Notes under the pieces: model-generated
Databases searched by the model: none
Told to the model about the DNA's origin: nothing
The model's input: only the letters and a program-made list of their open reading frames with translations
Assembly (NCBI GenBank): GCA_947495425.1
Contig: CANLYR010000011.1
Location: 1 to 64,000 of the forward strand
Length of the DNA stretch: 64,000 nucleotides
From: an uncultured Aquimarina sp.
Lineage (GTDB): Bacteria > Bacteroidota > Bacteroidia > Flavobacteriales > Flavobacteriaceae
Direction: 5' to 3'
Program-made: the position numbers and the translations under genes
Shown: piece by piece, positions 42,324 through 52,020 of the stretch
Layout: each line of letters begins with the position of its first letter
How positions within the stretch are numbered: the stretch's first letter is position 1

Positions 42324-43646
42324 CTATTTATACAACAAGTATTTTTTTCTTTTGGCTTTGTACTGTATAAGACCATCACGCCATGATTTTTTGATTTGTG
42401 TAATGCTGAAGCCTTCTTGTATTTGTTGTTGTAATTTTTTTGTTCCGGCATGCAGTGTAAAAGACTTGGTATTAAAGAATTTCTCTTTATTATTAGTGTT
42501 TTTATAAGCATAAACCAACCACTCCAGGTTAATCGCATTTTGGTAGGGGGTTTCTCTGAGATCTTTACCATAGCATACTTCCCCTTGATGTTTTGGATAT
42601 TTAGCTCCAAAATTAGGTTGTGGTACATAAGCATAATCATATTTTTCAATAGCCAAATCGGGTGAGCCAAAAATCTGAAACTGCGTTTCTGTACCTCGCC
42701 CGGCATTAATAGTTGTTCCTTCAAAAAAACCAAGGCTAGGGTATATGTTTATTGCTTTATCATTTGGTAAATTTGGAGAAGGTCTTATCGGCAAGCTGTA
42801 TGGCGTATTATGTGTGTAATTCTTAACAGGTATAATGGTAATATTACACACCAAATTATCTCCTAACCATCCTTCACCATTTACCATTTTGGCATATTCA
42901 CCAATAGTCATACCATGAACAAGTGGTATGGGGTGCATTCCTAAAAAACTAGTATGTTCTGTTTCTAAAGTAGGACCGTCGATATAATGCGCATTAGGAT
43001 TAGGACGATCTAGTATTAAAAGCGGAATGTTATTTTCTGCACATGCCTGCATCACATAATGTAGCGTAGATATGTAAGTATAAAATCGAACGCCTACATC
43101 CTGAATATCAAAAATGACAATATCTATATCGGATAGTGATGCTACAGATGGTTTTTTATTTTTTCCATGTAATGAAAGTATCGGTAGTCCTGTTTTGATG
43201 TCTTTTTTGTCGGCTACTAATTCTCCTGCATCGGCTTTTCCTCTAAAACCATGTTCTGGAGCTAAAACCTTTTGAATGTTAATACCTCTCGATAATAGTG
43301 AATCAACAAGATGTGTATGTTGATTAAAATTTGGGGATTGTATTTCACCTACATTTTGTATAATAGGGGTAAGGTTTGGATATTTGAAAATTACAGAAGT
43401 CTGATTTCCTACGATAGCTACTTTTTTATCTTTCAGTAGTGGTACGTAAGCTTCAGTTTGGTTGGCCCCTACAATAAGAGGTTGACCAATTTTTGTAGTA
43501 TCCCTTATAACATTTTGATCAGGTATCGTATCTTGTAGACTAACATTAGAAACCTGCGAAGATACTTTTGTTGCACTTCCGCAAGAAATAAGAAGCGTAC
43601 AAAAGAATAAAAATGTATTTTTGAATGCATTTCTAATAAAAACCAT
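42324..43646 (-). CDS. DUF1343/NamZ-like lipoprotein (exo-beta-N-acetylmuramidase family)
   Basis: VAIVGNQTSV; LAPEHGFRGKADAGE; FDIQDVGVRFYTYISTLHY; LDRPNPN. Confidence 0.9.
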   Translation of the reverse strand: MVFIRNAFKNTFLFFCTLLISCGSATKVSSQVSNVSLQDTIPDQNVIRDTTKIGQPLIVGANQTEAYVPLLKDKKVAIVGNQTSVIFKYPNLTPIIQNVGEIQSPNFNQHTHLVDSLLSRGINIQKVLAPEHGFRGKADAGELVADKKDIKTGLPILSLHGKNKKPSVASLSDIDIVIFDIQDVGVRFYTYISTLHYVMQACAENNIPLLILDRPNPNAHYIDGPTLETEHTSFLGMHPIPLVHGMTIGEYAKMVNGEGWLGDNLVCNITIIPVKNYTHNTPYSLPIRPSPNLPNDKAINIYPSLGFFEGTTINAGRGTETQFQIFGSPDLAIEKYDYAYVPQPNFGAKYPKHQGEVCYGKDLRETPYQNAINLEWLVYAYKNTNNKEKFFNTKSFTLHAGTKKLQQQIQEGFSITQIKKSWRDGLIQYKAKRKKYLLYK

Positions 43647-43654
43647 AGTTAAGC

Positions 43655-44896
43655 TTGAATTTCGAGTATTTTATCGCCAAACGCCTTATCAAAGGTAAGG
43701 AACATAAAAGTAGTATATCAACTCCAATAACAAAAATTGCAATTTCTGCAATTGCGTTGGGTATGATTATGATGCTGATTACTATTGCTACTGGTGTAGG
43801 TCTACAACGTAAAATAAGAGAAAAAGTTGCTGCATTCAATGGTCATGTGTTAATTTCTAGTTTTGATAATAATAATAGTCTCGAATCTCTGGTTCCTATT
43901 ATCAAAGATCAAAGCTTTTATCCCAATTTTAATGATGTAGAAGGGGTAAAACACATGCAAGGTGTTGCTACTAAGATGGGTATAATACGTACCGCAACAG
44001 ATTTTGACGGAGTGGTTGTAAAAGGAATAGGAAAAGACTACAATTGGGACTATTTTAAAGAATATCTGGTAGAAGGACGCATCCCGGATGTAGGTGGAAA
44101 ACTAAATGAGGAAATTTTGTTGTCTTCACACATTGCAAATCGTTTAGGACTCAAGGTAGGGGATAAGGCAATCACATATTTTTTAAAGAAAAACTCAACG
44201 TCAAGCTCAAAAACATACATAAGAGCTTTTAAAATTGTCGGGTTATATCGTTCAGGATTTCAGGATTTTGATGAAACATTTCTTTTTGCCGATATACGGC
44301 ATATTATAAAAATGAATAAATGGAAAGACAATGAAATAGGTAACTTTGAAGTTTTTATTGATGATTTTGATAAAATCGATCAAAAAGGGCAAGAAATCTA
44401 TGAGAATATTCCTTCGACTCTAGATAGCCAAACCATTACATTAAAATATGGGACTATTTTTGAATGGTTAAAACTTTTTGATTTAAATATTATAGGAATC
44501 ATTAGTATTATCATTTTGGTAGCCGGTATCAACATGATCACTGCCTTGTTGGTTTTAATATTAGAAAGAACACCTATGATTGGGGTACTAAAAGCACTAG
44601 GCTCTAATGATTGGAGCATTAGAAAAATGTTTTTATACAATGCCGGATATTTGATTTTGATAGGCTTGTTTTGGGGCAATCTAATAGGTATTGGGTTGTT
44701 AGTGATACAACAAAAATATGGAGTTGTAGGTCTTAATCCCGAAACTTATTATGTGAGTACTGCTCCGGTGTATATTAATATTGGATATATTTTGCTACTC
44801 AATGCGGGTACTATGTTATTATGTTTGATTATGCTACTTATTCCTTCTTATATTGTAGCCAAAATATCACCCACAAAATCTATTCGCTTTCAATAG
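43655..44896 (+). CDS. FtsX/LolE-type ABC transporter permease
   Basis: Four TM segments; C-terminal IILVAGINMITALLVLILERTPMIGVLKALGSNDWSIRKMFL. Confidence 0.92.
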   Translation: MNFEYFIAKRLIKGKEHKSSISTPITKIAISAIALGMIMMLITIATGVGLQRKIREKVAAFNGHVLISSFDNNNSLESLVPIIKDQSFYPNFNDVEGVKHMQGVATKMGIIRTATDFDGVVVKGIGKDYNWDYFKEYLVEGRIPDVGGKLNEEILLSSHIANRLGLKVGDKAITYFLKKNSTSSSKTYIRAFKIVGLYRSGFQDFDETFLFADIRHIIKMNKWKDNEIGNFEVFIDDFDKIDQKGQEIYENIPSTLDSQTITLKYGTIFEWLKLFDLNIIGIISIIILVAGINMITALLVLILERTPMIGVLKALGSNDWSIRKMFLYNAGYLILIGLFWGNLIGIGLLVIQQKYGVVGLNPETYYVSTAPVYINIGYILLLNAGTMLLCLIMLLIPSYIVAKISPTKSIRFQ

Positions 44897-44998
44897 TAAA
44901 AGGCAAGTGCTATCTATTTTCTATTATTTTTTGGCTACATAGTCTAGTGTGCTATACACTTATATTTATTTAGGCGCTAAACCCAAATTACAATACAT

Positions 44999-45089
44999 CA
45001 TTCTAAACCTGTCAAAGACCTTCGAAACCGAGTTTCTCAATTGTTACTTTGACAGGCTTGTCTGCCTACAAGACAATATATTTAGAATG
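44999..45089. repeat. nested inverted-repeat element
   Basis: CATTCTAAA.CCTGTCAAAG ... CTTTGACAGG ... TTTAGAATG with inner small hairpins. Confidence 0.85.
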
Positions 45090-45099
45090 AGTACACTTT

Positions 45100-46707
45100 T
45101 TATTTTGGCTTTACATTTTCATCGTATGTTGCAGAGTTTCCACTTCCTCCAGGGGCTCCAAATGCCGCCTCCTGGTCGGGAACATCCCAGTAATCCAAGT
45201 AGTTATAATTAAATGTTGCATTAGTGTTGAGGTTTCCAGTAGCATCAAGTACTACAGCACCTGTCTTTCCTCCTCCCTGGCTAGTAGGTTCTGTAACTCT
45301 CCATCTTCTCGCATCATAGAAGCCTACACCCCGCAATAATAACCCTATTCTTCTTTCTCTTCTTAGTTCTTCTAATGCTCCTGTTTGGTTTAATCCAGTT
45401 CCTGCTACAGCTCCCAATTCGGCATTTTGATGTTGTCTGATATTATCAATGATAGCTAGTCCATCCTCTATCTGTCCGCTATAAATTAAGGCTTCAGCCT
45501 TCATCAATTCATTTTCATCATATGTGGCTCCGTAGTAAATATTTATACGCTCATTTATACGAGACGCATAATCTCCATCATTAAATCCCCATCGTGTTCC
45601 ATATTGTATACCTCTTCCACTTCTGTTCACTTGGGCGTTTCTCAATTCTACGATATTATCTGTACGTCTTTTGTCTCCTGATTTAAAATCCTGTACTAAA
45701 CGTTCACTAAGGAAATGCCATCCGATGAGCAGTCGTATTGGAACATTTGCAGAGAGATTAAAATTAATTCCATCTTGTTTAATGATAAACACAAAATCGC
45801 CTGGTAGCAAACCCTCATTGGTAAGTGATTGAATTTCGCTCCATTCTGTCGCAGTCATTTCATCAACCTTTTTATTTACCAGAATATTTCTTGCTTTTAG
45901 GGTATTAATATTACGGATCCACATTTCTTTTGTTAATAGTTGAGACGATGAATTTCCTCTAAAAGAAGAAGGAGCAAATACAGGAGGTATAATCGTAGAC
46001 ATAAATCCCGAAATATCTCCGTCGATTTGATTAAGCTCTTCTATTGCTGCATCGTAATTTATGGTAGCTTCTTCTATCATTCGCTGTCGAGGAACATAAT
46101 TGGTATTTGTAGTATCTGGTTGTGATGTTATAATCCCATCGGTATACATAGAACCGATTCTAGAGTATGCATATCCTTTCCAAAAGTAGGCCCAGGCCTT
46201 GAATGCTTTTCTTTTAAGGTCTGCATCATCTCTTATGTCGATCTTATCTACCAAACTAAGAATATAATTACCTGTATTATTGGTTTTATACATCGTCATC
46301 CATTCATGTGAGAATGCATTTTCTGTTGTTTGCGTTCTTACATTTCTAGTTCTAAGTGCTTCGGGTTGTGGGCCTTCTTGTGGGGGAGTAACCAAGGTAC
46401 CATCATCTAGGGTGATAGATGTTGGTTGATTGACCCAACGAAATGACCAATTCCCAAAAGGAATATAAATTGCGTCAGCCATGCTTTCATGGTACGCATG
46501 TACAAACCAGGCAAAGTTATAATCAAATATTTGATCTGCGTCAGCATCTATACTGGTTTGATATGCTCCTGTTGCCAAAGAAAGCAGACCAGATTCTGTA
46601 TTTAATACATCAAATCTGGGATTATTTAAATTTTGCACCTCTAATTGATCGTTATCACAACTAGAGATTAAAAATGCTATCGTTATAATTAAAATAAACT
46701 GTTTCAT
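45100..46707 (-). CDS. RagB/SusD family nutrient-binding lipoprotein
   Basis: ISSCDNDQLEVQNLNNPRF; ELRRERRIGLLLRGVGFYDARRW. Confidence 0.93.
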   Translation of the reverse strand: MKQFILIITIAFLISSCDNDQLEVQNLNNPRFDVLNTESGLLSLATGAYQTSIDADADQIFDYNFAWFVHAYHESMADAIYIPFGNWSFRWVNQPTSITLDDGTLVTPPQEGPQPEALRTRNVRTQTTENAFSHEWMTMYKTNNTGNYILSLVDKIDIRDDADLKRKAFKAWAYFWKGYAYSRIGSMYTDGIITSQPDTTNTNYVPRQRMIEEATINYDAAIEELNQIDGDISGFMSTIIPPVFAPSSFRGNSSSQLLTKEMWIRNINTLKARNILVNKKVDEMTATEWSEIQSLTNEGLLPGDFVFIIKQDGINFNLSANVPIRLLIGWHFLSERLVQDFKSGDKRRTDNIVELRNAQVNRSGRGIQYGTRWGFNDGDYASRINERINIYYGATYDENELMKAEALIYSGQIEDGLAIIDNIRQHQNAELGAVAGTGLNQTGALEELRRERRIGLLLRGVGFYDARRWRVTEPTSQGGGKTGAVVLDATGNLNTNATFNYNYLDYWDVPDQEAAFGAPGGSGNSATYDENVKPK

Positions 46708-46807
46708 CTGTTTATTATTTTATGTGTTATTGATAAACCACCATTACTTACTAGTTATGGGTATATTTTTATGTATTCCCAAAAAGTATGGCATAATTTT
46801 AAACTGT

Positions 46808-49800
46808 TTAGAAACCTACATTAATACCAAAAGAAAAGGATCTAAAATTTGGAAATGCAAATTGATCTAATCCTCTTTCCACCGGATTATTAAAGTTAGA
46901 AGCTGCTTCTGGATCTAAGCCTTTGTAATCGGTCCAGGTTAATAAATTATCCCCAGATACGGTAAGCCGTAAACTTGATATGTCTTTAATAAGGTAACCA
47001 AGATCATAAGATAATCTTACATTTCTTAACCTTAGAAAAGATCCATCCTCTACGAATTCTGCATTGGGAGTATTCGTAGCATATAAATTAGCATAATATG
47101 CCGCCCAAGCTCCGGTTTCTCCATTAATAGTTATAGGTACAGAGACATCTTCATGTAACAAATCTCTATATAACCACTGTCGAGTTTGATTGTAAATATC
47201 ATTCCCTTGTATCCAGTCTAATTGAAAAGAAAAATCCAGATGCTCCATAATATTAAATTCTTGTATGAAGGATAATGTGAAATCCGGAGTAGGATCTCCA
47301 ATTAATTCTTGCTCATCGGTAAGTGCTACTTGTTTTGTGTTTCTATTTACTACATAACCATTGGGGCCAATCTCAAAATTATTTACATCACTATCCTGTA
47401 TGTATCGTGTACCATTACTTCTTGTTTGTGTAAGATCGGTTAATGGAGAGAATCCAAAAAAAGCGCCCACAGGAGCACCTTCTCTAAGAATATGGTTATT
47501 ACCCAAAGGAATATCTAAACCATTGGCAATACTTGCGATATCACTCTGAAAAGTACCAAAATTGAATGTTGAATTCCATTTAAAATTACGCTTATTCACT
47601 ACTGATAGATTTAGCCCTGCCTGTATACCATTAGTTTCTATAGATATAGCATTAGTTAAAATAGCTGCAGAACCTTGTGAGGGTTGTATGTCCAACTCTC
47701 TAATAATATCATCTGAGTCTCTAGTATAGTATGTTGCATTGAGTTCGATTCTATTAAACCAATCGTTTTTACCCGGTGTTAATACGATGTCTGTACCAAA
47801 TTCTAATTCTTGAGAAGTTTGTACGTTCAAATCGGGATTTTGTAATACACCCGGAACAGAAATCGCTCGTGTATTTACGATTTGTCCAGAACTTAGAACT
47901 GGAATCCTATCGAATGGCCCTGGTTGTATACCAGCTTCTCCATATGCAGCTCTTAGTTTAAATTGATTAACTACATCACTTTGTATCAATTCATCAAGTC
48001 GCACATATGCATCTCCTCTGGGAAAGACAAAAGCATCAGATCCTTCGCCAAACGCTGATGACCAATCCACACGTACCCCTCCTGAGATACCAAAGTAGTT
48101 TCCAAAATCAAATTTTTGATTGATCAGATACCCAAAAGTTCTGAATGAACTTTCGAAAGCGGTTGCTGATTGTTGCCCGGTTTGATTCATGTTGATCTCT
48201 GTTGTAAACGTAGGTAGATCTGTGCCTGTTACTGTTATTCTGTCAAAATCTTCTCTACGCCAGTCGTAGGCAATTTGTGTGGATGATGTGATAGGGAAAT
48301 TCCAGTTAAAATCTTCCTCAGTATCAAATCGGATAAACGCAGATAATAGCGAGTTTTGTGTTGTTCCTGTCTCTGGTCTCTCTATTAATGATCCTGTGCC
48401 GGGAATGATCGTTTGTGTTAAGAAAAGAGATTGATTTGCGATAAACTCTCTAAATTGATTCTCATAATGGTCAACACCATATTTATAATCAAGTTCTAAA
48501 AATTTAAAAGGTCTGTAATTAATATTTATATTTTGAATGATTCTTGCCAGATCCGAATTGAATATTCTATTTTCAAAACTGTAAAAAGGATTTACTTCGT
48601 TACCTCCTGTTGGATTAGCGACAAAGTTGCCAATAGCATCTCTAGCAGTATTGTCTACATATTGCGGTACATTTAATGCATTACTCAAGGCGCTATTGAC
48701 ATCGTTGGCACCTGTAATACCACCAGTAGTATTATCACTGCCGATTAATGTAGTGTTTGATGAAACAGACAGCTTATCTGTAATGTCTACATTGATATTG
48801 GTCTTAAAATTAGTTCTTTTAAGTCGCCCAAAAATAACAGACTCTTGATTAAGAAGCGAAGCTGAAGTGAAAAATCGTATTTTTTCACTTCCACCAGAAA
48901 CTGACAATCCTGTTTCCAGAGTGGTAGCAGTATTGAAGACTTGATCTAATTGGTCAAAGGTTTCTTCTCTAAAAGGGGTATTTACTTGTGTGTCGGGAGA
49001 AATTCCTCCTATCGGAGTTGGCCACACTCCTGTAGTTGGATTTGGTGTTAATCTGAATCCATCACGGCCTGCCAAAAATCCATCATTTGTGGTCTCAAAA
49101 AAGTGTTGATCTGTTTTTCCAAAATTTCCTTCTAATGCAGAACTAAAACCTACTCTGGATCGAAGATTAACCTTGATTTTTCCTGCTTTACCTTTTTTTG
49201 TAAAAATCTGAATTACACCATTGGCTCCTTGTGCTCCATAAATCGTTCCCGCAGCGGCACCCTGTATAACCTCAATTCTTTCTACATCATTAAGATCCAG
49301 ATCCGCTAGTCTACTGGATTGATTTGTGATAGATCCGTTATCTAGATTATCAGTATTAATCTGCACCCCATCAACCATAATCATCGGTTGAGAACTGGAT
49401 AATGAATTAATACCTCTAAGCAGTATATTTTGTTGCTGCCCAGGTTGTCCAGAAGTAGACTGAATTCGTGCTCCGGGAACTTTACCTATTAGCGCTTGCG
49501 ATATATCTGCAGCTGGAGCAGGAGTTAAGTCATCGGCAGATACGGTTTCGACTGCAATAGCCACTTTTCTTTTGGCTGTGGCAATACCAACACCCGTAAC
49601 TACAACTTCTTCAAGTGCAAGAGTGTCTTCCAGTAACTGTAGATTAATAGTATTGCTGCCTGCTACTACTACGGAGCGGGTTTCAAAACCTACATAACTG
49701 AATACAATAGTACTCCCGACTGTAGCCTCAATACTGTAGTTTCCATCAAAATCTGTTTGTGCTCCTTGGTTTGTGTCTCGAACAACGATATTCACTCCTG

Positions 49801-49915
49801 GTAGAGGAATACCTTGATTGTCTGTGACGGTTCCTGTTATTACTTTTTGTTGACCTGATACCATACTCGAAACAAAAAGCATAAGCATCACTAAATGGTA
49901 CTGCTGTAATCTCAT
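46808..49915 (-). CDS. SusC/RagA family TonB-linked outer membrane protein
   Basis: ITGTVTDNQGIPLPGVNIVVRDTNQGAQTDFDGNYSI; DVERIEVIQGAAAGTIYGAQGANGVI. Confidence 0.96.
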   Translation of the reverse strand: MRLQQYHLVMLMLFVSSMVSGQQKVITGTVTDNQGIPLPGVNIVVRDTNQGAQTDFDGNYSIEATVGSTIVFSYVGFETRSVVVAGSNTINLQLLEDTLALEEVVVTGVGIATAKRKVAIAVETVSADDLTPAPAADISQALIGKVPGARIQSTSGQPGQQQNILLRGINSLSSSQPMIMVDGVQINTDNLDNGSITNQSSRLADLDLNDVERIEVIQGAAAGTIYGAQGANGVIQIFTKKGKAGKIKVNLRSRVGFSSALEGNFGKTDQHFFETTNDGFLAGRDGFRLTPNPTTGVWPTPIGGISPDTQVNTPFREETFDQLDQVFNTATTLETGLSVSGGSEKIRFFTSASLLNQESVIFGRLKRTNFKTNINVDITDKLSVSSNTTLIGSDNTTGGITGANDVNSALSNALNVPQYVDNTARDAIGNFVANPTGGNEVNPFYSFENRIFNSDLARIIQNININYRPFKFLELDYKYGVDHYENQFREFIANQSLFLTQTIIPGTGSLIERPETGTTQNSLLSAFIRFDTEEDFNWNFPITSSTQIAYDWRREDFDRITVTGTDLPTFTTEINMNQTGQQSATAFESSFRTFGYLINQKFDFGNYFGISGGVRVDWSSAFGEGSDAFVFPRGDAYVRLDELIQSDVVNQFKLRAAYGEAGIQPGPFDRIPVLSSGQIVNTRAISVPGVLQNPDLNVQTSQELEFGTDIVLTPGKNDWFNRIELNATYYTRDSDDIIRELDIQPSQGSAAILTNAISIETNGIQAGLNLSVVNKRNFKWNSTFNFGTFQSDIASIANGLDIPLGNNHILREGAPVGAFFGFSPLTDLTQTRSNGTRYIQDSDVNNFEIGPNGYVVNRNTKQVALTDEQELIGDPTPDFTLSFIQEFNIMEHLDFSFQLDWIQGNDIYNQTRQWLYRDLLHEDVSVPITINGETGAWAAYYANLYATNTPNAEFVEDGSFLRLRNVRLSYDLGYLIKDISSLRLTVSGDNLLTWTDYKGLDPEAASNFNNPVERGLDQFAFPNFRSFSFGINVGF

Positions 49916-49966
49916 AAATTAGATAGTTTTTTTTAAACATTAAGCCTTTGTAATGACCAAAAAGAA

Positions 49967-50056
49967 AGGCAAGGTGTGTTTTTAAATGGCTAACTCTAAA
50001 TACATTATTCTCTGATTATTCAAACAAAGTTTATGTGGAAAATAATCACCTTGCCT
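49967..50056. promoter_or_regulatory. 10-bp inverted repeat upstream of susC-like gene
   Basis: AGGCAAGGTG (49967-49976) and CACCTTGCCT (50047-50056). Confidence 0.6.
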
Positions 50057-50173
50057 GTCTCTGACTTTTAATCATTGCCTAGTAAAGAAATTGACTATTG
50101 GCGTATCAGAGGTAACCCATTATCAAGATTTACCTTTTTACCGAAGATTTGTTACTGGCTTACCTTAAAGGAG

Positions 50174-50285
50174 TTATGATCCCAAAGACTTAACATACTC
50201 TGATGGAGTAGTTAAATTATATTTTTTGAATGTTTTTTAAATCCACGAAACCTTCTTCATGTTCTTGTCTTAAAATTTAACGAAA
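50174..50285 (-). pseudogene. possible relic of AraC-like C-terminus
   Basis: LRQEHEEGFVDLKNIQK in one frame and KYNLTTPSEYVKSLGS* in another, joined if one A is removed from an A6 run. Confidence 0.45.
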
Positions 50286-50518
50286 GTGTTAGGTATCATT
50301 AACATTTACTCTTTATGGATTCTAAAGCTTTTCAATGTTGATAAGTAATGCTTTAGAAATCGATTTGTAAAATGAAAAATTAAGGGATTCAGTTAACATA
50401 GAATTTAGGATATTAGCAGGTACAATAAAAAGTCGAATGAAGGATACTGAAATAAATAATGTAGATCGTATCTTTGCCAAGTTGAATGCCTCATCATAGG
50501 GCTATTAAAATCACAAGA

Positions 50519-51880
50519 GTGGAATACGCAAAAAATATACTAGAAACCATTGGTAATACCCCATTGGTAAAGATGAATAGTTTGGTAAAAGATGTAGATG
50601 CTTTAGTATTGGCCAAATATGAAACTTTTAATCCTGGGAACTCTGTCAAGGATCGTATGGCAATAAAGATGGTTGAAGATGCTGAAGCAGATGGAAGACT
50701 GAAACCAGGCGGGACTATTATTGAAGGTACATCTGGCAATACAGGAATGGGTTTAGCGTTGGTTGCTGTTGTGAAAGGGTACAAATTGATCTGTGTGATG
50801 GCAGATAAACAGTCCAAAGAAAAAATGGATATTCTAAGAGCAGTCGGAGCCAAGGTTATGGTATGTCCAACCAATGTAGAGCCAGATGATCCAAGATCTT
50901 ACTATTCGGTTTCAAAAAGGTTAGCAGAAGAAACTCCAAACTCATGGTATGTTAATCAGTATGACAATCCATCAAATGCAATAGCGCATTATGAGAGTAC
51001 AGGCCCAGAAATTTGGGAACAAACAAATGGAAAAATCACTCATTTTATTGTAGGTGTTGGTACAGGAGGAACTATATCCGGTGTTGGGAAATATCTCAAG
51101 GAGAAAAACCCAAATATTAAAGTATGGGGGATAGATACTTATGGTTCTGTATTCAAAAAGTATCATGAGACTGGAATTTTTGATGAAAATGAGATCTACT
51201 CCTATATAACTGAAGGAATTGGCGAAGATATTCTCCCTAAGAACGTTGATTTTTCTGTGATTGATGGTTTTACTAAGGTTACTGATAAAGATGCTGCTAT
51301 TTACACACAACGATTAGCTAAAGAAGAAGGGATGTTTTTGGGTAACAGTGCAGGAGCAGCAATAAAAGGGTTACTTCAATTGAAAGAAAACTTTACCAAA
51401 GACGATGTAGTGGTTATTTTATATCATGATCATGGTAGTCGATATGTAGGTAAAATGTTTAATGATGATTGGATGCGTGAGCGAGGTTTTCTTGAAGAAG
51501 AAGTGTCTACAGCTGTAGATTTAATAAAGGATCATGAAGAGAAGCCCTTAGTTACTGTTAAAACCGAAGAATTAGTATCACATGCTATAGAGCGTATGCG
51601 TAAGTTTCAGATCTCGCAAATACCGGTTGTTGATACCGAAGGGTTTGCAGGTTCTGTAGATGAAAGCGCTTTATTTAAAGCCTTTATGGAAGATAAAAAT
51701 ATGGATAGTACACCAATTAGGGAGGTGATGAAAAATCCTTTTCCTGTTGTCGATTCAAAAACATCGCTTGATGATATAGCAAAACTTATAAAAAATGGAA
51801 CGTCGGCCGTTCTTGTTGATTTAGGAAATGGAAAGCATCATATCATTACTAAGTACGACATTATCAGTCATATAAAATAA
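50519..51880 (+). CDS. cystathionine beta-synthase family PLP enzyme with C-terminal CBS domains
   Basis: ETIGNTPLVKMNSL; NPGNSVKDRMA; EGTSGNTGMGLA; C-terminal CBS pair; start uncertain (GTG 50519 or ATG 50486). Confidence 0.92.
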   Translation: MEYAKNILETIGNTPLVKMNSLVKDVDALVLAKYETFNPGNSVKDRMAIKMVEDAEADGRLKPGGTIIEGTSGNTGMGLALVAVVKGYKLICVMADKQSKEKMDILRAVGAKVMVCPTNVEPDDPRSYYSVSKRLAEETPNSWYVNQYDNPSNAIAHYESTGPEIWEQTNGKITHFIVGVGTGGTISGVGKYLKEKNPNIKVWGIDTYGSVFKKYHETGIFDENEIYSYITEGIGEDILPKNVDFSVIDGFTKVTDKDAAIYTQRLAKEEGMFLGNSAGAAIKGLLQLKENFTKDDVVVILYHDHGSRYVGKMFNDDWMRERGFLEEEVSTAVDLIKDHEEKPLVTVKTEELVSHAIERMRKFQISQIPVVDTEGFAGSVDESALFKAFMEDKNMDSTPIREVMKNPFPVVDSKTSLDDIAKLIKNGTSAVLVDLGNGKHHIITKYDIISHIK

Positions 51881-51903
51881 ATTCTTATATTTAAATATAA
51901 TTT

Positions 51904-51945
51904 CAACCCCTCTACTAGCAATATTAGCTAATATGGGGGTTGTTT
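51904..51945 (+). terminator. intrinsic terminator
   Basis: CAACCCC/GGGGTTG stem followed by TTTTAT. Confidence 0.65.
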
Positions 51946-52020
51946 TATATCTAAATTTGTGTTGTATTAGTATATATGTTTAGAAGCATGAATAGTATAA
52001 GGATAAAAGGGTAAAAGTAT

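Noticed and set aside
44949-45212. 87-aa GTG-initiated ORF
   Set aside because: Runs through the nested inverted repeat and antisense to the SusD gene end; composition explained by those features.
45100-49915. Polysaccharide utilisation locus
   Set aside because: Only the SusC/SusD pair is present; no carbohydrate-active enzyme genes adjacent.
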